Below, one piece after another: positions 1 to 4,546 of a stretch of 7,505 nt of DNA. Position 1 is the first letter of the stretch; each line of letters opens with the position of its first letter. Under the pieces are notes generated by a model. It worked only from the letters and a program-made list of their open reading frames with translations. It was not told the origin of the DNA and did no database searches. Source of the stretch: an uncultured Pseudorhodobacter sp. Lineage in GTDB: Bacteria; Pseudomonadota; Alphaproteobacteria; Rhodobacterales; Rhodobacteraceae. Where the stretch lies: contig CAMFIX010000137.1 in NCBI GenBank assembly GCA_945952425.1, forward strand, positions 1 through 7,505. The letters are read 5' to 3'. A program made the position numbers and the translations under genes.

Positions 1-1
1 C

Positions 2-568
2 TGGGAGGGCGGCATGTCCTTTCACGGCGGCTTCATCGGCGTCACCGTTGCGGGGCTGATCTTTTGCCGGCGCGAGAAAATCGCGGCGCTGACGGTGGGC
101 GACCTCTTCGCCATGGTCGCGCCCATCGGCCTCTTCCTCGGGCGGCTCGCGAATTTCGTCAATGCCGAGCTTTGGGGGCGGCAGACGACGCTGCCCTGGG
201 GCGTGGCCTTCCCCGGCGATGCGGCCCAGCTTTGCCCCGGCGTGGTGGGCGTCTGCGCCCGCCACCCCTCGCAACTCTATGAGGCCGCGCTGGAGGGCCT
301 GCTGCTCGGCGCCCTCGTCCTCTGGGCCGCCTGGCGGGCCGATTGGCTGCGCACCCCCGGCCGGATCATGGGCGCCTTCATCGCGGGCTATGGCGTCTCG
401 CGCTTCCTGGTGGAATTCGTCCGCCAGCCCGATGCGCAATTCGTCAGCGAGGGCAACCCCCTGGGCCTCGCCTGGCAAATCCACGGCTGGGGGCTGACCC
501 AGGGCCAGGCGCTGTCGCTGCCGATGATCGCGGTCGGGCTCTGGTTCTACGCCCGGGCCCGTCGGTGA
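2..568 (+). CDS. lgt: Prolipoprotein diacylglyceryl transferase, C-terminal part (5' end outside window)
   Basis: Lgt is an inner-membrane enzyme that moves the diacylglyceryl group of phosphatidylglycerol onto the lipobox cysteine of prolipoproteins, the first step of lipoprotein maturation. The visible frame enters at base 2 with WEGGMSFHGGFIG, the family hallmark; its His (codon 23-25) matches E. coli H103. Next comes GRLANFVNAELWGR, the Lgt signature with the Arg, Asn, Glu and Gly corresponding to E. coli R143, N146, E151 and G154. RFLVEFVRQPDAQF near the C-terminus supplies the R239/E243 equivalents. Several hydrophobic segments fit a multi-pass membrane protein, for example LEGLLLGALVLWAAW and SLPMIAVGLWFYA. 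About 188 codons are present of a family length near 290, so roughly 100 N-terminal residues lie upstream. The ATG at 14 is an internal Met, not the start. The stop overlaps the GTG of the next gene. Confidence 0.97.
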   Translation, partial: WEGGMSFHGGFIGVTVAGLIFCRREKIAALTVGDLFAMVAPIGLFLGRLANFVNAELWGRQTTLPWGVAFPGDAAQLCPGVVGVCARHPSQLYEAALEGLLLGALVLWAAWRADWLRTPGRIMGAFIAGYGVSRFLVEFVRQPDAQFVSEGNPLGLAWQIHGWGLTQGQALSLPMIAVGLWFYARARR

Positions 569-1626
569 GCCCGCTCGGCGACCTTCTCGCCGCCCGCATC
601 CGGGCCGAGGGGCCGATGCGGCTGTCCGATTACATGGCCGAATGCCTGCTGCACCCGGTGCATGGCTATTACACCACAAGGCCCCCCTTCGGCACCGAGG
701 GCGATTTCACCACCGCCCCCGAAATCTCCCAGATGTTCGGCGAGCTTCTGGGCCTGTGCCTCGCGCAAGCCTGGCTGGACCAGGGCGCGCCCACGCCCTT
801 CACCCTGGCCGAGATCGGGCCGGGCCGCGGCACCCTTATGGCCGATGCCTTACGGGCGACGCGCGGCGTGCCCGGGTTCCATCAGGCGATGCGCCTGCGT
901 CTGGTCGAGGCCTCTCCGCGCCTGCGTGCCCTGCAGGCCCAGGCGCTGGCGGGTTACGCGCCGGAATGGTGCGCGCTGGCCGACCTGCAAGGGCCGCTCT
1001 ACCTGATCGCCAACGAATTCTTCGACGCCCTGCCGATCCGCCAGTTCCTGCGCAGCGGCCCCGCCTGGCGCGAGCGGATGGTGGGGCTGGTCGATGGCCG
1101 CCTGACGCTCGGCCTCGGGCCGCAGCTGCCGGTGGCGGAACTCACCCACCGCCTGGCCGACACGACCGAGGGCCAGATCGTCGAGACCTGCCCGCAAGCC
1201 CCCGGCATCCTTGCGGAAATTACAGCCAAACTCACCCCCGGCCTCGCCCTGATCCTGGATTACGGCGGCTGGAGGAGCCTTGGCGACACGTTCCAGGCGC
1301 TCCGCCACCACGCCCCCACCGACCCTTTCGCCGCCCCGGGCGAGGCCGACCTGACCGCCCATGTCGACTTCCAGGCCCTGAGCCTCGCCCCTTGCGCCTA
1401 TGCCTATACCACCCAAGGCGCGCTCCTGGCCGCGCTCGGCATCGCCCAAAGATCGCAGCGCCTGGCAAAAAGCCTCTCCGGCGCCGCGCTGGAAAATCAC
1501 CTGGCCGCCACGCACCGCTTGACCGCGCCTTCGGAAATGGGGACGCTGTTCAAAGCGCTGGCCCTCTTTCCGCACGGCGCCCACCTGCCTCCCGGTTTCG
1601 CCGATGCCCGGTTTGCCCATGCTTGA
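565..1626 (+). CDS. MidA/NDUFAF7-family SAM-dependent methyltransferase
   Basis: This is a class I SAM-dependent methyltransferase of the DUF185 group. The mitochondrial relative NDUFAF7 (MidA) methylates an arginine of a complex I subunit; the bacterial substrate is not generally established. The GTG at 565 gives a 353-residue protein starting MSPLGDLLAARIRAEGPM, which fits the family N-terminus. Hallmarks are SDYMAECLLHPVHGYY (21-36), GDFTTAPEISQMFGE (46-60), the SAM-binding loop EIGPGRGTLMAD (83-94), LVEASP (113-118), IANEFFDALP (148-157), LDYGG (231-235), ADLTAHVDF (261-269) and EMGTLFKALA near the end. The start overlaps the lgt stop as GTGA and there is no Shine-Dalgarno, so translation is probably coupled to lgt. 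The open frame extends upstream to 343, but that part lies inside lgt and is not family-like. Order lgt, this gene, pgeF is common in alphaproteobacteria. The family call is firm; the substrate is inferred. Confidence 0.93.
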   Translation: MSPLGDLLAARIRAEGPMRLSDYMAECLLHPVHGYYTTRPPFGTEGDFTTAPEISQMFGELLGLCLAQAWLDQGAPTPFTLAEIGPGRGTLMADALRATRGVPGFHQAMRLRLVEASPRLRALQAQALAGYAPEWCALADLQGPLYLIANEFFDALPIRQFLRSGPAWRERMVGLVDGRLTLGLGPQLPVAELTHRLADTTEGQIVETCPQAPGILAEITAKLTPGLALILDYGGWRSLGDTFQALRHHAPTDPFAAPGEADLTAHVDFQALSLAPCAYAYTTQGALLAALGIAQRSQRLAKSLSGAALENHLAATHRLTAPSEMGTLFKALALFPHGAHLPPGFADARFAHA

Positions 1627-2368
1627 GATCCTGACCTCTGACCATATCCAGGCCCGTCACGGCTTCTTCACCCGCAAGGGCGGCGCCTCGTCGGGGATTT
1701 TCGCCGGGCTGAACTGTGGCCCGGGATCGTCGGACATGTCCGAGGCGGTGGCGGTGAACCGCGCCCGGGTGACCGAGGCGATGGGGCTCGCCCCCGATGG
1801 GCTGGTCAGCCTGGTGCAGACCCATTCCATTGATGTGGCAACACTTTCCGCCCCCCCCGCGACCCGGCTTTCCGCCGATGCGATGGTGACGGCGACGCCG
1901 GGGATCGGCCTTGGCATCCTGACCGCCGATTGCCAGCCGGTGCTGTTCCACGACCCCCGTGCCGGTGTCGTCGGCGCCGCCCATGCCGGCTGGCGCGGCA
2001 CCCGCGATGGCGTGCTGGAGGCGACCTTGGCCGCCATGCAGGCCCTTGGCGCGCGCCTTTCCGATGTGCAGGTCGCCATTGGCCCCACGATCAGCCAGGC
2101 CGCCTACGAGGTCGGGCCGGAGTTCTTCGAGACCTTCACCGACGATGATCCCGCCGCCCGGAGGTTCTTTGTGGGCGGCATCGGTGACCGGATGATGTTC
2201 GACCTGCCCGGCTATGCGCTCGCCCGGCTGCGCGCCGCGGGCGTGGGGCAGGCCCATTGGATCGGCCATTGCACCTATCGCGACCCGGAGCGATTCTACT
2301 CTTACCGTCGCACGACCCATCTGCGCGAGGCCGATTACGGGCGGCTGATCTCGGTCATCCGGCTTTAG
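1619..2368 (+). CDS. pgeF: Peptidoglycan editing factor PgeF (YfiH/multicopper-oxidase-like 'laccase domain' family)
   Basis: PgeF is a cytoplasmic Zn-dependent amidase-like enzyme that removes L-serine wrongly built into UDP-MurNAc in place of L-alanine; older annotations call it polyphenol oxidase or laccase domain protein. The 249-residue product starts MLEILTSDHIQARHGFFTRKG. The three catalytic metal ligands are visible in their motifs: H69 in QTHSID, C105 in TADCQPVLF and H122 in GAAHAGWRGT. They lie within two residues of the E. coli positions (H71, C107, H124). The C-terminal HWIGHCTYRDPERFYSYRR is also typical. I chose the ATG at 1619 because it puts the family N-terminus first, with an 8-base overlap into the methyltransferase gene. 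An in-frame ATG at 1604 would add MPGLP and cannot be excluded. Neither start has a Shine-Dalgarno, which suggests translational coupling within the lgt cluster. Confidence 0.95.
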   Translation: MLEILTSDHIQARHGFFTRKGGASSGIFAGLNCGPGSSDMSEAVAVNRARVTEAMGLAPDGLVSLVQTHSIDVATLSAPPATRLSADAMVTATPGIGLGILTADCQPVLFHDPRAGVVGAAHAGWRGTRDGVLEATLAAMQALGARLSDVQVAIGPTISQAAYEVGPEFFETFTDDDPAARRFFVGGIGDRMMFDLPGYALARLRAAGVGQAHWIGHCTYRDPERFYSYRRTTHLREADYGRLISVIRL

Positions 2369-2454
2369 GGCGCCGCAATTCCGACACGAAATGTGCCGGG
2401 CCGCCCGCCGCGGTTACGCTTTGTTAAGCAGAATCACGCGATTGTCCTCGGGAA

Positions 2455-2483
2455 GGCGGAAACGCCGCCCCATCGTTTCCGCC
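2455..2483. repeat. Perfect 10-bp inverted repeat in the leader region before the 47-aa gene
   Basis: GGCGGAAACG (2455-2464) and CGTTTCCGCC (2474-2483) are exact reverse complements separated by 9 bases. No T-run follows, so this is not an intrinsic terminator for pgeF. The left arm can alternatively fold on itself as GGCG-GAAA-CGCC (2455-2466), a 4-bp stem with a GNRA tetraloop; the two folds exclude each other. It could be a protein operator, an RNA structural element or a processing site. The rest of the 224-base gap 2369-2592 shows no convincing promoter. Confidence 0.6.
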
Positions 2484-2547
2484 ATGGAAATAATCGCAAG
2501 TCACCACGCCGCCGCCCAAACTCCGCCCCAAACCGTGGGCAAATTGA

Positions 2548-2576
2548 GCCCAAGGTCGCAATGCCCAAGGTCGCAA
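2548..2576 (+). repeat. 14-bp tandem direct repeat just upstream of the ribosome binding site
   Basis: GCCCAAGGTCGCAA occurs at 2548-2561 and again at 2563-2576, with one T between (period 15). A preceding TGGGC (2536-2540) can pair with the GCCCA at the head of either copy, giving two alternative small hairpins. The repeat unit contains AAGG, a weak Shine-Dalgarno-like core. This looks like a recent small duplication; a function is only conjecture. Confidence 0.7.
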
Positions 2577-2596
2577 CGAAGGAGTGCAGAACATGA
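2561..2596 (+). other. Possible 11-codon upstream ORF overlapping the 47-aa gene start
   Basis: ATG at 2561 opens a short frame reading MPKVATKECRT and stops with TGA at 2594-2596, sharing ATGA with the ATG (2593) of the 47-residue gene. An AAGG core lies 5 bases upstream of its ATG. This geometry would allow termination-reinitiation coupling or leader-peptide control. It is short, its ATG is created at the tandem-repeat junction, and no conservation can be checked here, so chance is a serious alternative. Confidence 0.2.
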
Positions 2597-2736
2597 AAAA
2601 GGAACGCCGCTGGCTGAAGTCCGCCATCGCCGCCGCCAATGCGCCGCAGGTTGCCCTTCCCTGGGCCCGCGGCACCCGCCGCCGACCCGAGGCGATGAAG
2701 CCGGCCCCCGCGCCGAAAGCCGTCGCCGCCCATTGA
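2593..2736 (+). CDS. Small basic conserved hypothetical protein (47 aa)
   Basis: The product starts MKKERRWLKSAIAAANAPQV, continues ALPWARGTRRRPEAMK and ends in a Pro/Ala-rich tail (PAPAPKAVAAH). It is strongly basic, with no cysteines and no transmembrane segment; the first 15 residues could form a short amphipathic helix. From memory, small proteins with an MKKER-W-KS...LPWARG pattern are widespread and annotated as hypothetical in Rhodobacterales; I could not verify this. Support for a real gene is good. GAAGGAG (2578-2584) sits 8 bases ahead of the ATG, and a strong terminator starts about 45 bases after the stop. The gene lies 224 bases beyond pgeF, so it may have its own promoter or be the last gene of that cluster. 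Function is unknown. The basic arginine-rich centre is compatible with RNA, DNA or membrane-surface binding, but nothing in the sequence decides. Confidence 0.78.
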   Translation: MKKERRWLKSAIAAANAPQVALPWARGTRRRPEAMKPAPAPKAVAAH

Positions 2737-2780
2737 ATTCAGTTCCCTCGTGCTTTTGCCTGCTGTGAGAGCATGTCCCT

Positions 2781-2808
2781 GGGGGTCGGTTCGCCGACCC
2801 CCTTTTTT
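2781..2808 (+). terminator. Strong Rho-independent terminator after the 47-aa gene
   Basis: GGGGGTCGG (2781-2789) and CCGACCCCC (2794-2802) form a perfect 9-bp GC-rich stem around a TTCG tetraloop, followed directly by six T residues (2803-2808). The direction fits transcription from the 47-aa gene. It separates the lgt-pgeF/small-gene region from everything downstream, so the element at 2950 onward needs its own promoter. Confidence 0.93.
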
Positions 2809-2816
2809 ATGCCCTT

Positions 2817-2858
2817 CCACCCCCGGTTGCGATTCGCCGCCACCCCCGGTTGATTCGC
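2817..2858. repeat. Imperfect tandem repeat, about 20 bp per unit
   Basis: CCACCCCCGGTTG followed by CGATTCGC (2817-2837) recurs as CCACCCCCGGTTG followed by ATTCGC (2840-2858), the second copy lacking two bases. The 13-base core is exact in both. It lies between the terminator and the promoter at 2950, outside any credible gene. It may be a protein-binding site pair or slippage debris. Confidence 0.65.
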
Positions 2859-2949
2859 GGCAATTGTGGCAAGATTGAACCATCCTGCGCATCAATCCCC
2901 GCCCCTTAACCATGCTGTCGAAAAGCCGCCTCCCAATCGCCCGCAGATT

Positions 2950-2978
2950 TTGACAAGCCGCCGCGATTGCGCCAAATT
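2950..2978 (+). promoter_or_regulatory. Candidate sigma-70-type promoter
   Basis: A perfect -35 hexamer TTGACA (2950-2955) is followed after 17 bases by CAAATT (2973-2978), a weak -10 match (3 of 6). In alphaproteobacteria a good -35 with a weak -10 is common. Transcription would begin near 2985, just before the structured element. The upstream terminator makes a separate promoter here likely. Not experimentally supported; the start site is inferred. Confidence 0.5.
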
Positions 2979-2984
2979 CTGTCT

Positions 2985-3130
2985 TGTTGGTCCCGCCGCG
3001 ACAGGCGTGAACGAAGGGGTAAGACCTGGCACAGGCACCTCGTTCCCGCTGCGGCCCGGTTCACCGGGAGGGGATGTCGGTTCGGGGCGGTTCCTGTGGT
3101 CCTCTGCCACGCGAAGGGAACCGCCCTTTC
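2985..3130 (+). ncRNA. Candidate structured RNA (6S RNA-like rod, or long operon leader)
   Basis: The stretch can be folded by hand into a long rod with closing ends. P1 pairs GGTCCC (2989-2994) with GGGA(A)CC (3116-3122, one bulged A), then CGCG (2997-3000) with CGCG (3110-3113), then CAG (3002-3004) with CTG (3104-3106). P2 pairs CACAGG (3030-3035) with CCTGTG (3093-3098) and, past one mismatch, ACC (3037-3039) with GGT (3089-3091). The tip is CCCGG-TTCA-CCGGG (3055-3068). Between P1 and P2 lies a large asymmetric bubble, with most unpaired bases on the 5' side. Complementary ends, an internal bubble, a length near 140-165 nt and a stand-alone promoter are the general features of 6S RNA (ssrS), the sigma-70 RNA polymerase decoy. 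I recognise the architecture, not the sequence, so the 6S label is a guess. The alternative is a cis-acting leader of the aminotransferase operon, since its start codon follows 58 bases later. T-rich sequence (3127-3148) follows. Confidence 0.45.
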
Positions 3131-3155
3131 CCTTTGCCCCTTTCTTTTGATCAAA

Positions 3156-3181
3156 TTCCTTGCCATAACTTCGGCAAGGAG
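3156..3181 (+). promoter_or_regulatory. Hairpin sequestering the Shine-Dalgarno of the aminotransferase gene
   Basis: TCCTTGCC (3157-3164) pairs perfectly with GGCAAGGA (3173-3180) around the 8-base loop ATAACTTC, with a possible extra U-G pair 3156/3181. The ribosome binding site AAGGAG is 3176-3181, 6 bases ahead of the ATG at 3188, so the whole Shine-Dalgarno is inside the stem. This would reduce translation unless the stem is opened by temperature, a ligand-driven alternative fold, a small RNA or a protein. The pairing is read directly from sequence; the regulatory effect is inferred. Confidence 0.6.
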
Positions 3182-3187
3182 CCTCAC

Positions 3188-4546
3188 ATGACCCCCAATC
3201 TGATCGCCGGTATCGACCCCGCGCGCCTGGAAGCCCTGCGCCAGGCCGAGGCGCAAACCTATGCCGCCGCGCGGCCCAAATCCGCCGCGGCGTTGGCGGG
3301 CAACACCTTTCTCGACGGCGTGCCGCTGCACTGGATGCGCGACTGGCCGATGCCGCACCTGCCCCTGGTCGCAAGCGCCAAGGGCGCCACGATCACCGAC
3401 CTGGACGGCAACGAAATCAACGACTTCTGCCTGGGCGATACCGGCTCGATGTTCGGGCATTCGCCCAGGCCCGTGGCCCGCGCGATCAAGGCGCAGGCGG
3501 GGCGCGGCCTGACCTACATGCTGCCGACCGAGGCCGCGCTGGAGGCAGGCCGGCTTCTGACCGCGACCTTCGGCGACTTCCGCTGGCAGATCGCCACCAC
3601 CGCCACCGATGCCAACCGCTTTGCCCTGCGCGTCGCCCGCGCCGTGACCGGGCGGCCCAAGGTTCTGGTCTTCAACGGCTGCTACCATGGCACGGTCGAT
3701 GACGCGATGGTCTGCCTTCAGGGCGGGCGCACGGTGAACCGTCCGGGCTTGATGGGCCAGGTCGCCGACCTGACCCAGCTTGCCACGGCGGCGGAGTTCA
3801 ACGACCTCGCCTCGGTCGAGGCGGCGCTTCGCACGGGCGACATCGCCGCCATCCTGACCGAGCCGGTGATGACCAATTCCTGCATGGTCCTGCCCGCGCC
3901 CGGCTTTCACGACGGCCTGCGCGCGCTGGCCACGCAATACGGCGCGCTGCTCATCATCGACGAGACACATACGATCTCGTCCGGCCATGGCGGCTATACC
4001 CGGGTCCATGGGTTGCAGCCCGATATTTTCGTCGTCGGCAAATGCGTGGCGGGGGGGATGCCGACCGCGGTCTGGGGGCTTTCGCCTGCCACGGCCGAGC
4101 GTTACCGCACCGCCGATGCCGCCCGCGCGCCTGGTCATTCCGGTATGGGCACCACGCTTTCGGCCAATCCGATGCAGTTCGCCTGCCTGCAGGCCACCCT
4201 GTCCGAGGTCATGACCCCCGAGGCCTATGCCCATATGGAGGCCCTGGCCGAGACGCTGCAGCAGGGCCTCGCCGCCGCGATCGCTGCCCACGGCCTGCCT
4301 TGGCACGCGATCCGTGTCGGCGCGCGGGTGGAGTTCATCTGCGCCCCCGGCCCCTTGCGCAACGGCACCGAGGCCGCCGCCGCCCATGTGCCCGCCGTCG
4401 AAAGCGCCGTCCATGTCGCGCTCTTGAACCGCGGCTGCCTGATTGCGCCGTTCCACAACATGATGCTGATCTCGCCCGCCACCCGGCCCGCGCAGGTCAA
4501 GGCGCTGATCCGGGCCTTTGGCGCGGTGCTGAAAGAGCTGACATGA
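3188..4546 (+). CDS. Class-III PLP-dependent aminotransferase (glutamate-1-semialdehyde aminomutase-like)
   Basis: This is a 452-residue fold-type I, class III aminotransferase, a cytoplasmic enzyme family that moves an amino group between an amine or amino acid and a keto acid. The PLP lysine is K285 in FVVGKCVAGGMP. D258 in LLIIDETHT would contact the pyridine nitrogen. Y166-H167-G168 in NGCYHG provides the stacking aromatic, E225-P226 sits in LTEPV, and GTTLSANP (321-328) is the phosphate-side motif. The usual SGTEAN phosphate loop reads TATDAN (138-143), with Ala for Gly and Asp for Glu. The ATG at 3188 has AAGGAG 6 bases upstream; the open frame continues upstream only through the leader. 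Its stop overlaps the next start as ATGA, so it is co-translated with the glutamine-synthetase-like ligase. Together they suggest amine or amino-acid catabolism or modification. The hemL aminomutase itself seems unlikely because of the altered loop and the neighbour. Substrate unknown. Confidence 0.93.
   Translation: MTPNLIAGIDPARLEALRQAEAQTYAAARPKSAAALAGNTFLDGVPLHWMRDWPMPHLPLVASAKGATITDLDGNEINDFCLGDTGSMFGHSPRPVARAIKAQAGRGLTYMLPTEAALEAGRLLTATFGDFRWQIATTATDANRFALRVARAVTGRPKVLVFNGCYHGTVDDAMVCLQGGRTVNRPGLMGQVADLTQLATAAEFNDLASVEAALRTGDIAAILTEPVMTNSCMVLPAPGFHDGLRALATQYGALLIIDETHTISSGHGGYTRVHGLQPDIFVVGKCVAGGMPTAVWGLSPATAERYRTADAARAPGHSGMGTTLSANPMQFACLQATLSEVMTPEAYAHMEALAETLQQGLAAAIAAHGLPWHAIRVGARVEFICAPGPLRNGTEAAAAHVPAVESAVHVALLNRGCLIAPFHNMMLISPATRPAQVKALIRAFGAVLKELT

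Noticed and set aside
343..564. Upstream extension of the methyltransferase frame
   Set aside because: It lies wholly within lgt in another frame and adds 74 residues without family resemblance; GTG at 565 fits the family and the GTGA overlap.
642..1634. A 330-codon plus-strand frame inside the methyltransferase gene
   Set aside because: Frame-shifted shadow rich in Arg/Pro/Ala; the other frame carries all SAM methyltransferase motifs.
2906..2913. TTAACCAT, a CtrA-like half site
   Set aside because: The second TTAA at the required spacing is missing, and an 8-base match alone is not evidence.
2866..3150. Plus- and minus-strand frames of 70-160 codons through the structured region
   Set aside because: No ribosome sites, no recognisable domains, and they cross the promoter and RNA fold; treated as non-coding.
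3146..3155. Perfect palindrome TTTGATCAAA
   Set aside because: Reminiscent of Fnr/Crp-type half sites but lacks the spacer of an FNR box (TTGAT-N4-ATCAA); too short to call an operator.
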